18,161 bases of DNA, from positions 1 through 18,161 of the forward strand of contig JAZQQE010000023.1 in assembly GCA_045628845.1 (NCBI GenBank), given 5' to 3'. A program made the position numbers and the translations under genes. Below the pieces are notes generated by a model. That model was not told the origin of the DNA. It did no database searches and saw only the letters and a program-made list of their open reading frames with translations. The DNA is from RGIG7949 sp045628845 (GTDB lineage: Bacteria > Bacillota > Clostridia > Oscillospirales > Oscillospiraceae). Shown here piece by piece: positions 1 to 6,516 of the stretch (position 1 is the stretch's first letter; each line of letters opens with the position of its first letter).

Positions 1-10
1 AACCTATGAA

Positions 11-141
11 ATCTCTTGCGGAGCAAGTCCTTGCTCATAAAAACAGTAAACCCGGGATAGAAGTTTTCGCTTCTGTCCCGGGCTTTTTATATTGTTTTTT
101 GCTGTTCCGGCAAGAAAAAATCCTTAGATGGCTGTCCCGAA
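11..141 (+). repeat. Dispersed terminator-like repeat, copy A
   Basis: This is one of three related non-coding copies in the window; the others are on the minus strand at 10739-10855 and 17808-17932. Read on the plus strand it has a conserved lead-in (around 25-49) and a long hairpin with a 13-bp stem (51-63 and 70-82). One stem position is a U.G wobble. A T5 tract follows at 84-88, and then a second small hairpin (TTGCTG-TTC-CGGCAA, about 105-117). The hairpin plus U-tract fits an intrinsic terminator for a gene entering from the left, outside the window. The short reading frames across it are best treated as spurious. Confidence 0.8.
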
Positions 142-251
142 CCGCGCCTTTTCTTTTTCTCCGGCATGATGCTCGCCCGTTCGTGCGCCGGTGTTTCCAT
201 ATTCAGGCATATTGAGTGCCAAAGAGGCACACCATAATATGGGTTTTCGGT

Positions 252-280
252 TTGCATCCATCCATTTGCTGACATATAAT
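252..280 (+). promoter_or_regulatory. Possible sigma-A promoter for the solute-binding protein gene
   Basis: A perfect TATAAT lies at 275-280, with a weak -35 (TTGCAT, 252-257, three of six consensus bases) 17 bp upstream. It sits about 50 bp before the GTG start at 330. A small hairpin (GTGCC-AAAGA-GGCAC, 216-230) lies just upstream. Nothing else recognisable was seen between the repeat and this gene. Confidence 0.5.
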
Positions 281-329
281 ATTTGTATCGGAGCCAACAT
301 GTCCGTTTTTATGAAAGGAGATCGTCAAA

Positions 330-2087
330 GTGAAAAAGATCCTCGCCTTGGTAATGGCCGTCGTCCTCGTGCTGGCCCTCTTTGCCGCCTGCGGCACGAA
401 CACCGGCACCCCGACGCCTGCCCCCGCGGATCCGTCTGCCGTACCCTCCGGCACGGATGCTCCCGGCACGCCCGACGCTCCCGACACTCCCGATACTCCG
501 GAAGGGCCGTTCGCAGTCGACGACGTCGGCATAGCCACCGAGCCCTACGACTGGCCGCTCCCCCTCACGGATGACCCCTCCACCATCCTAACCTACTGGT
601 GGACGACAAGCTCCCCGCAGTACATACCCGCCGATAAGGAATACGCCGACACCGACCTTCCCGTCGAGATCGAAAAGCGCACCGGCGTCAAGATCGAGTA
701 CGTCTACACGCCCTCGACGAGCCGCAAGGAGACCTTCTCCGTGCTCCTCGCCTCCGACGACCTCTGCGATATCATGACCTACACCACCGCCTACTATCCC
801 GGCACCCCGCTCCAGATGGTCGAGGACGGCTACTTCGTCAACATCTACGACTACAAGGAATACATGCCGAACTACCTCTATCAGTCCAAATGGCTCGATC
901 CCGACGACAAAGCGACGTACGAATCCGTCTTCTACGAGGATGAGCTCGTTCCCGTCTGCTGGGTGCTCTGGGAGGGCGATATCGTGACGGATACCGGCTA
1001 CTGCGTCCGTCAGGACTTCCTTGACAAGCTCGGCATGAAGGCAGAAGAGCTCATCACCTGGGATGACTATATAGAGACCTGCCGGGCCGTCAAGAGCGCG
1101 GTCGACACCGTCGAGTTCCCGCTCTGGCTCAGCGCCATGATAGAGACCAACAACTACTGGGAGTTCAATTCCTTCGAGAACGTCTCCGTCATCACCACCA
1201 TCGCTCTTCCCCCTGTGTACTTCCGTGACGGCGAGCTCGTTCTCGGCTGCACCTCCGAAGGTGACAGACAGTTCGCTGAGTACATGTGCGGCCTCTTCGC
1301 CGACGGTCCTGTCCACCCCGACTAGCAGGGCTACTTCTTCTCCCAGGCCTTCACTCCGAAGACCCTGAACAGCGAGACCTTCTGGCAGGGCATCACCACC
1401 ACCTACAAGGACACCGAAGCTCAGACCGCTGATCCTAACTGCGCTTGGGCTCCTGTCGGCAAGCCCCTCGTCACTGCTGACCAGGTCGTTCACGCCGGCA
1501 CCGTCCGCAGCCGTACCGCCACCGGTAACATCTGCTTCGCTGCCAAGAACACCGACCTCGAGCTCTCCCTCAAGTGGGTCGACTTCCGCTTCGCTCCCAA
1601 TGGTTGGGAACTCTTCAACTACGGTCCCGAAGGCCTTGTCTGCGAGACTCTTCCTGACGGCACCCGCCAGAACACCGAGTTCGCTCTTCACAATCCCGAC
1701 GGCATCGAGCTCTCCGGCCTCATGAGCCTCTACTGCGGCAGCCGCATGGTCGAAGCTCTCCTCTGCACCGTTGACGTTCAGTTCCTCAACCCCAATGGTC
1801 ACTTCGCTCTCGAAGCCATTGACTATTGGACCAAGTTCGACGAAGCTCACTACGACAGAGCCGGCGCGCTGCCTCTCGGCGTGCGTCTGACCACCGAGCA
1901 GAGTGAAGAAGTCGGCAAGTATCGTGCTGACATCATCACCTACATCGCTGAGTCCTTTGCCGGATTCGTCGACGGCTCCAACCCGATGAGCAACTGGGAT
2001 ACCTACCAGGCCACCCTCGATCAGATGGGCCTCCAGGAGATCCTTGCCATCTACGAAGAAGCTTACGAGGATTACCTCAACGCATAA
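330..2087 (+). pseudogene. ABC-type extracellular solute-binding lipoprotein, split by an in-frame TAG
   Basis: The gene appears to encode a large sugar- or oligosaccharide-type substrate-binding lipoprotein anchored outside the membrane. The GTG start at 330 follows AAAGGAG at 314-320. The product opens with a lipoprotein signal peptide (MKK, hydrophobic core, then FAAC with Cys21) and a Pro/Thr/Asp-rich linker to about residue 55. The binding-protein body contains segments such as VEIEKRTGVKIEY and SDDLCDIMTY. Codon 332 (1323-1325) is TAG. The same frame then continues without another stop for 253 codons to TAA at 2085-2087. That second part still looks like the C-terminal lobe of the same family (LKWVDFRFAPNGWELFNYG). 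An intact product would be about 585 aa. No permease or ATPase genes are adjacent. The TAG could be a real nonsense mutation, a sequencing error (for example from TGG, TAC or CAG), or a recoded stop. The ligand cannot be told from the sequence. Confidence 0.75.
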
Positions 2088-2104
2088 GCTCTGACCTAAT
2101 TGAA

Positions 2105-2137
2105 GAAAAGGCGCAGGAAACTGCGCCTTTTCTTTTT
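2105..2137 (+). terminator. Intrinsic terminator after the solute-binding protein gene
   Basis: A perfect 12-bp stem (GAAAAGGCGCAG, 2105-2116, with CTGCGCCTTTTC, 2121-2132) closes a GAAA tetraloop and is followed by T5. It starts 17 bp after the TAA stop. The minus-strand version also ends T-rich, so it may work in both directions and end spore-protein transcription as well. Confidence 0.9.
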
Positions 2138-2147
2138 GTTTTTTTAT

Positions 2148-2198
2148 GAGAAAGGCCGGAGTCCGCTTCGGGCTCCGGCCTTTCTCTGACGCTTTTTT
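2148..2198 (+). terminator. Second GC-rich hairpin, possible back-up terminator
   Basis: A 14-bp stem (2148-2161 with 2173-2186) around a short loop is followed, after 6 nt, by T6 at 2193-2198. The gap between stem and U-tract makes it weaker than the hairpin just upstream. It lies between two convergent genes. Confidence 0.45.
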
Positions 2199-2216
2199 GA
2201 AACTGCGTTAGCAGGG

Positions 2217-2417
2217 TCACTTGATGTTCTTCTCGTAGGAGTCGATCATCTTTTTGACCATCTGGCCGCCGACGGAGCCGGCTTCTCTGCTGGTGAGGTC
2301 GCCGTTATAACCCTTCTTGAGATTGACGCCGACTTCGTTGGCGGACTCCATCTTGAAGCGGTCCATGGCCTCGCGGGCATCGGGATTCATGATGTTGTTG
2401 CTGTTATTGTTGGACAT
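2217..2417 (-). CDS. Alpha/beta-type small acid-soluble spore protein (66 aa)
   Basis: Alpha/beta-type SASPs coat DNA in the dormant spore and protect it from UV and other damage. They are degraded by the GPR protease at germination. The 66-aa product is the normal size for the family. Its first 12 residues are Asn/Ser-rich, and the core carries the hallmark segments EVGVNL, GYNGDLTSREAGSVGG and MVKKMI. I chose the ATG at 2417 because GAGGGAG lies 8 nt upstream; a longer in-frame start at 2507 would add 30 residues with no family resemblance. The gene stands alone between convergent and codirectional neighbours, as SASP genes usually do. Its presence indicates that the organism can sporulate, or did recently. 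I am very confident of the family but cannot tell which paralogue it is. Confidence 0.95.
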   Translation of the reverse strand: MSNNNSNNIMNPDAREAMDRFKMESANEVGVNLKKGYNGDLTSREAGSVGGQMVKKMIDSYEKNIK

Positions 2418-2461
2418 TGTTCTATCTCCCTCAATGAACTTCGGGCTTTTTTGCCCGTCGC

Positions 2462-2490
2462 TATTTTGACCCGCTGCTCGGCGCTTATGC
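2462..2490 (-). promoter_or_regulatory. Possible sigma-G (forespore) promoter for the SASP gene
   Basis: On the minus strand GCATA (2486-2490) and CAAAATA (2462-2468) are 17 bp apart and end about 45 bp before the SASP ATG. They resemble the sigma-G elements known for SASP genes (GHATR and CATNNTA, spacer near 18), with one mismatch in the -10 element. No sigma-A promoter was seen here. Confidence 0.4.
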
Positions 2491-2528
2491 CGTGTAATTA
2501 TTCGCATTTGTTGTTTTTTTCGGAAGAC

Positions 2529-2571
2529 AAAAAAACGCCCCGGCTGCTATGGCAAGCAGACGGGACGCTTT
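2529..2571 (-). terminator. Intrinsic terminator of the hom-lysC operon
   Basis: Downstream of the lysC stop on the minus strand, a GC-rich hairpin with a bulged G and one internal mismatch (AAGCGTCCCG...CGGGGCGTT) runs straight into T7 (plus-strand A7 at 2529-2535). Confidence 0.75.
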
Positions 2572-2593
2572 CTTTTTTCATTTTAAACGGTCA

Positions 2594-3067
2594 TCACACA
2601 CCGAAGAACTTCTGGTGTACCGCCTTCATGGCGATATCGGCGTCGGCCTCGTCGATGAGGACGCTGACCTTGATCTCGCTGGTGGAGATCATGTGGATAT
2701 TGACCTTCGCGTCGTACAGAGCCTCGAACATCATCGCAGCGATTCCGGGGCTGTTTATCATGCCGGCACCGACGATGCTCAGCTTGCAGACGGTATCGTC
2801 CATGGAGAGGTTCTGGAAGCCGATGGATTCGCGGTTCTCCATGAGGGTGCGGACGGCGGCGTCCACGTCGTTCTTGGCGACGGTGAAGCTGATGTCCTTG
2901 GTATTGTCTCTGCCGATGGACTGGAGAATGATGTCGACGTTGATCTTGACCTTCGCCATATCGCGGAATATCTTGAACGCGACGCCCGGCTCATCCTTGA
3001 GGCCCACAAGGGCTATACGCGCGATGTTGCTGTCCTTCGCAATGCCGCTTATCTTGGTTTCTTCCAT
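2594..3067 (-). CDS. Internal in-frame start: predicted aspartokinase beta subunit (157 aa)
   Basis: Within lysC, AAGGAGGT (3075-3082 on the minus strand) lies 7 nt before an in-frame ATG at 3067 (Met246 of the full-length protein). It is the strongest ribosome binding site of this gene, better than the one before the GTG start. Translation from it would give only the two ACT domains. Bacillus subtilis aspartokinase II is known to be an alpha2beta2 enzyme whose beta subunit comes from the same kind of in-frame internal start in lysC. I infer the same arrangement here; it has not been shown for this protein. Confidence 0.6.
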   Translation of the reverse strand: MEETKISGIAKDSNIARIALVGLKDEPGVAFKIFRDMAKVKINVDIILQSIGRDNTKDISFTVAKNDVDAAVRTLMENRESIGFQNLSMDDTVCKLSIVGAGMINSPGIAAMMFEALYDAKVNIHMISTSEIKVSVLIDEADADIAMKAVHQKFFGV

Positions 3068-3802
3068 TTTAACGACCTCCTTGACTTTTGTTCCGGGTTT
3101 GCGCTCGTAGCTGGAGAGGACCTCCATGTTCACTCCGTAGCGCCTTGCCATCTCAACGCTGCGGTTGTGCAGGACCTGCGCGCCGAGGGACGCGAGCTCG
3201 AGCATCTCGTCGTACGTTATCTCGCTGAGCTGCAGCGCAGTCGGTACGCGGCGCGGGTCGGCGGTGAACACGCCGGTCACGTCGGTGTAAATCTGGCAGA
3301 GGTCGGCGTGCATCGTCGCTGCGATGGCGACGGCGGTCGTATCGGAGCCGCCGCGGCCGAGCGTCGTCACGTCGTCATACTTGTTTATCCCCTGGAAGCC
3401 CGCAACGAGGACGACACGCTTGCGGTCGAGCTCGGCACGGATCCTTTCGGTCGCGACGGTCTTTATCCTGGCGGAGCTGTAATTGCTGTCGGTATGCATA
3501 CCGATCTGCCAGCCTGTCAGCGACACGACGGGCACGTTCATGCGCTCGAGCGCCATGGCGCAGAGCGCTATGGATATCTGCTCGCCGGTGCTCAGGAGCA
3601 TGTCCATCTCACGCTTGGACGCGGAGGGATTTATCTCCTCGGCCTTGGCGATGAGGTCATCGGTCGTATCTCCCTGAGCGGAGAGGACGACGATGACGCT
3701 GTTGCCCGCGTCGTAGGTATCCTTGATTATTCCCGCTACTCTGTTGATCTTCTCGGCGTCCGCAACGGAGGAGCCGCCGAACTTCTGAACTATAAGTGCC
3801 AC
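2594..3802 (-). CDS. lysC: Aspartate kinase, LysC type
   Basis: It phosphorylates L-aspartate with ATP, the committed step to lysine, threonine and methionine (and to diaminopimelate for the wall and dipicolinate for spores). The 402-aa product matches the usual length of about 400. The kinase domain spans roughly 1-245, with KFGGSSV at residues 7-13 and GRGGSDTTAV at 149-158. Two ACT domains follow (about 260-330 and 338-402) and would be the site of feedback inhibition by pathway end products. The start is GTG at 3802, preceded by AGAGGGG. It lies 21 bp downstream of hom and so is second in the operon. A perfect AAGGAGGT sits 7 nt before Met246, suggesting a separately translated regulatory subunit (see the next entry). 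Which amino acid inhibits it cannot be read from the sequence. Confidence 0.96.
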   Translation of the reverse strand: MALIVQKFGGSSVADAEKINRVAGIIKDTYDAGNSVIVVLSAQGDTTDDLIAKAEEINPSASKREMDMLLSTGEQISIALCAMALERMNVPVVSLTGWQIGMHTDSNYSSARIKTVATERIRAELDRKRVVLVAGFQGINKYDDVTTLGRGGSDTTAVAIAATMHADLCQIYTDVTGVFTADPRRVPTALQLSEITYDEMLELASLGAQVLHNRSVEMARRYGVNMEVLSSYERKPGTKVKEVVKMEETKISGIAKDSNIARIALVGLKDEPGVAFKIFRDMAKVKINVDIILQSIGRDNTKDISFTVAKNDVDAAVRTLMENRESIGFQNLSMDDTVCKLSIVGAGMINSPGIAAMMFEALYDAKVNIHMISTSEIKVSVLIDEADADIAMKAVHQKFFGV

Positions 3803-3823
3803 AAAAACACCCCTCTTTCGGGT

Positions 3824-4987
3824 TTATTCGAGAACTCTGTATCTGACGGCGGCCGCGCCGGCTTTCGCCTCAATTTCGGCCGCGGTGTACTCGCCGTTGG
3901 TGATGAAGGCGTCGTCTGCGAGCTTCTGCGCGTCGTCGGTGACGCAGCCGCGGACGTACCAGCGGCTCTTCAGGAGCTCGTGCGGGGTAACGGCGTCGTC
4001 TCCGCCGTCAGCCCAGTCTACGTACTTTCTCGCGGTGAAGTGCTTGGCCGCGTCGATGACGTCGGCGACGACGGCGCTCGCAGTCGGCATCTTGCCGGCG
4101 CCGCGCCCGTAGAACATGGTCTCGCCCGTCGCGTTGCCGCGGACTATGATGCCGTTGAAAACTCCGCGGACTCCGCTCAGGAGATTCGTCGGCATGATGA
4201 CGAACGGCTCGACGCAGATGGCGGCCTGAGCCTTGCCGGTCCTGACGGCTCGTCCGATGAGCTTGATGACGGCGTTCGCCCCGCTGAGGACGGCGACGTC
4301 CTTCGCGTCGACCTCCGTGATGCCGCGGGTCGGGACCTGCGCGGGGTCTATCTGGCGGCCGAAGGCGAGGTCGGAAAGGATGCAGATCTTGCGGCAGGTG
4401 TCGAGACCCTCGATGTCGCTGGCGGGATTGGCCTCGGCGTAACCGTTCGCCTGAGCCTCGTGCAGCGCATCGTCAAACTGCGCGCCGCCCTCGTACATAC
4501 GGGTGAGTATGTAGTTGGTGGTGCCGTTGAGGATGCCGTATATCTCCTCTATCTCGTTGGCGGCGAGGCACTGGCTGAGCGGGCGGAGAATGGGGATACC
4601 GCCGCCGTCGCTCGCCTCGAACAGATAGTTGAGGTTGCGCTCCTTCGCGATGCCGATGAGCTCGTGACCGTACGTCGCGACGAGCTCCTTGTTGGAGGTC
4701 ACGACGCTCTTGCCCGCGAGCAGGGCACGGCGGGTGAAGTTGAGGGCAGCCCCCGTCCCGCCTATGGTCTCGACGACGACCTTCACGTCGGGATCGTTCT
4801 CGATGATCGCGAAGTCATGGATCACAAGGTCTTTGTACGGGCTGTCGGGGAAATCGCGCGTGTCAAGGATGTACTTGACGCCGATCTCCTGCGCGGCGGC
4901 GCCCGCGATCTTGTCGTGGTTGGTGTTGATGAGTTCGACAACGCCGGAGCCGACCGTGCCGAATCCGAGGACCGCTATATTTGTCAT
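3824..4987 (-). CDS. hom: Homoserine dehydrogenase
   Basis: It reduces aspartate semialdehyde to homoserine with NAD(P)H, the branch point to threonine and methionine. The N-terminal Rossmann fold shows GFGTVGSG at about residues 8-15. The catalytic domain has SNKELVA, EASDGGGIPI, the signature NGTTNYILT, and ASDIEGLDTCRK, which holds the conserved catalytic lysine region. ATG at 4987 is preceded by GGAGGG 9 nt away. At 387 aa it is shorter than Bacillus-type enzymes of about 430 aa. After the catalytic domain only about 50 residues remain (SRWYVRGC...RYRVLE), so a complete C-terminal ACT domain seems to be missing. It is first in an operon with lysC and has its own promoter at 5048-5076. No attenuator or riboswitch was seen in the roughly 60-nt leader. 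Confidence 0.95.
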   Translation of the reverse strand: MTNIAVLGFGTVGSGVVELINTNHDKIAGAAAQEIGVKYILDTRDFPDSPYKDLVIHDFAIIENDPDVKVVVETIGGTGAALNFTRRALLAGKSVVTSNKELVATYGHELIGIAKERNLNYLFEASDGGGIPILRPLSQCLAANEIEEIYGILNGTTNYILTRMYEGGAQFDDALHEAQANGYAEANPASDIEGLDTCRKICILSDLAFGRQIDPAQVPTRGITEVDAKDVAVLSGANAVIKLIGRAVRTGKAQAAICVEPFVIMPTNLLSGVRGVFNGIIVRGNATGETMFYGRGAGKMPTASAVVADVIDAAKHFTARKYVDWADGGDDAVTPHELLKSRWYVRGCVTDDAQKLADDAFITNGEYTAAEIEAKAGAAAVRYRVLE

Positions 4988-5047
4988 ATCCAGTAACCCT
5001 CCATCGCTTTCCGAATCCGGAATGCGAACATGATCTAATGAATAAAT

Positions 5048-5076
5048 ATACTATCACACATTTATTGCTACTGCAA
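5048..5076 (-). promoter_or_regulatory. Sigma-A-like promoter of hom-lysC
   Basis: On the minus strand TTGCAG (5071-5076) and TAGTAT (5048-5053) are exactly 17 bp apart, about 60 bp before the hom ATG. Both elements keep four of six consensus bases. Confidence 0.6.
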
Positions 5077-5083
5077 GGGCGAA

Positions 5084-6205
5084 TTATAGCTTTTTCAGCA
5101 GCTTTTGCGCAGCTTCTTCAAGACAGCAGCAGAAATACTCCGCTTCCTCCTGCGTATTGAACTCCGAAAAGCTGACGCGGATGCTTCCGTCCACGACCTC
5201 GGGCGGCAGGTGCATGGCTGTCAGCACGTGGCTGCGCCTGCCCTTCGCGCACGCGCTCCCGCGCGAGACGTACACTCCGCGCGAGCTGAGGTAGTTCATG
5301 ACGACCTCGGCGCGGTATCCAGGCAGGGAGAGGCAGAGTATGTGCGGCGCGCCGCCTCCTATGATGACGGAGCCCGGTACGGACGCGGTTATCCGCCCGG
5401 CGATATATTCGCGCAGCTGCCCCGCGGCCTCCGCGTGCTTCGTGATGTTACCCGCGGCCTTTACCGCCGCGGCGAAGCCCGCTATCGCGGGTACGGGTTC
5501 GGTCCCGCTGCGAAGACCGCGCTCCTGACCGCCTCCGTATATTATCGGCTTTATATTCAGGCCTTTTTTTACATACAGCGCGCCTATCCCCTTCGGCCCG
5601 TGGACCTTGTGGGCGCTCATGCTGACGAGGTCGGCGCCGAGCGTGCGGACCTTGATGGGCTGTTTGAGGAAGGCCTGCACGGCGTCGGTGTGAAGAAGAG
5701 CCCGCGAGCCGCCCGCCTTCAGAAGGCGCGCGACCTCGGCGACCGGGAAAACGCACCCCGTCTCGTTGTTGACGCTCATGACGGAGACCAGCGCGGTATC
5801 CTCGCGCACGGCGTCCGCTATCTTCTGCGCGGGTATGCTCCCGTCGCGCTCGGGCTCGACGAGAGTCACCTCCCAGCCGCGGTCCTCCATCGCCTTGAGC
5901 GTCTCGAGCACAGCCTCGTGCTCGACGGCGGTCGATACGATGTGCCTGCCTCGGCGCAGAGCGGCGGCGGAAAGCGCCCAGTTGTCGGCCTCCGTGCCGC
6001 CGGAGACGAACACTATCTCGCCCGCCTCGGCGCCTATCGCGGCGGCTATCGCCGCGCGCGAGGACTCCACGAGCTCATGCGCGTCAAGGCCCGCGGAATG
6101 CGAGGAGGACGGGTTGCCGTAGACTCCGGTCATGGCCTGCATGGCGGCCTCCGCCGCCTCCGGCCTTACCTGCGTAGTCGCGGCGTTATCAAGATATGCT
6201 TTCAT
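5084..6205 (-). CDS. Cysteine desulfurase, IscS/NifS family
   Basis: This is a PLP enzyme that removes sulfur from cysteine as an enzyme-bound persulfide for Fe-S clusters or tRNA thiolation. The 373-aa form opens with MKAYLDNAATT. It shows NPSSSH near 31, the PLP-binding lysine in SMSAHKVHGPKG (Lys200), the RSGTE segment at 232-236, and the active-site cysteine in SRGSACAKG (Cys319). I set the start at ATG 6205 because family members begin here, although the nearest SD-like run (GGAGAG) is about 15 nt away. An upstream in-frame ATG at 6295 would add 30 residues without family resemblance. It lies only about 18 nt after the predicted transcription start, so the choice is open. No IscU-like scaffold or ThiI is adjacent, so its partner is unknown. 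The gene is divergent from mtaB, itself an Fe-S enzyme. Confidence 0.92.
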   Translation of the reverse strand: MKAYLDNAATTQVRPEAAEAAMQAMTGVYGNPSSSHSAGLDAHELVESSRAAIAAAIGAEAGEIVFVSGGTEADNWALSAAALRRGRHIVSTAVEHEAVLETLKAMEDRGWEVTLVEPERDGSIPAQKIADAVREDTALVSVMSVNNETGCVFPVAEVARLLKAGGSRALLHTDAVQAFLKQPIKVRTLGADLVSMSAHKVHGPKGIGALYVKKGLNIKPIIYGGGQERGLRSGTEPVPAIAGFAAAVKAAGNITKHAEAAGQLREYIAGRITASVPGSVIIGGGAPHILCLSLPGYRAEVVMNYLSSRGVYVSRGSACAKGRRSHVLTAMHLPPEVVDGSIRVSFSEFNTQEEAEYFCCCLEEAAQKLLKKL

Positions 6206-6319
6206 TCTTTGACCACTACTCTCTCCACGGCGTGATGTCGCTGCTCCCGGCGTCCTCTGCGGACGCAGGACGACGAAGGGCTTATCCATAGTCATGCCGT
6301 GGCTTCTTTTCCTTTTAAT

Positions 6320-6348
6320 AATATATTCGGTCGAGGCGCGTTAGTCAA
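6320..6348 (-). promoter_or_regulatory. Sigma-A promoter of the cysteine desulfurase gene
   Basis: On the minus strand TTGACT (6343-6348) and TATATT (6320-6325) are spaced by 17 bp. Transcription would begin near 6313, leaving a leader of about 18 nt to the ATG at 6295 or about 108 nt to the ATG at 6205. Confidence 0.75.
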
Positions 6349-6438
6349 TAAATAAAACCCGCCCGGGCAGGCGATATATTTCAGCTCCGCGGGCATACAA
6401 TAGAAGCATCATCAGTTGAGAGCGGTCCCCCTCAATCG

Positions 6439-6466
6439 TTGACAAATCCGGGGCTTATGGTACACT
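6439..6466 (+). promoter_or_regulatory. Sigma-A promoter of mtaB
   Basis: TTGACA (6439-6444) and TACACT (6461-6466) are 16 bp apart, about 50 bp before the mtaB start. This promoter and the desulfurase promoter are back-to-back in the 311-bp gap between the two genes. Apart from the two promoters, that gap holds only a GC palindrome (GCCCGGGC) and a short TTGAG/CTCAA inverted repeat. Confidence 0.7.
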
Positions 6467-6516
6467 ATCCCTATCACGCGGAGGCCGAAGAGCCGCCGCG
6501 AACGGGGTGACCTGCT

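Noticed and set aside
6..215. Short coding frames over the repeat copies (also near 10740-10860 and 17836-18039)
   Set aside because: They overlap the hairpins, lie on different strands of the repeat in different copies, and are not preserved as frames between copies.
588..1850. A 420-codon frame antisense to the solute-binding protein gene, spanning the TAG
   Set aside because: The plus strand has the lipobox, linker and binding-protein body in frame on both sides of the TAG; the antisense frame has no motif.
2549..4996. An 815-codon open frame antisense to lysC and hom
   Set aside because: It runs through two clear genes on the other strand and the gap between them, has biased low-complexity content (many V, D, G, A, R) and no family resemblance. 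It is an effect of GC-rich codon use.
4988..5083. Lysine or threonine riboswitch, or T-box, in front of hom
   Set aside because: The leader is only about 60 nt and shows no specifier hairpin, T-box motif or terminator.
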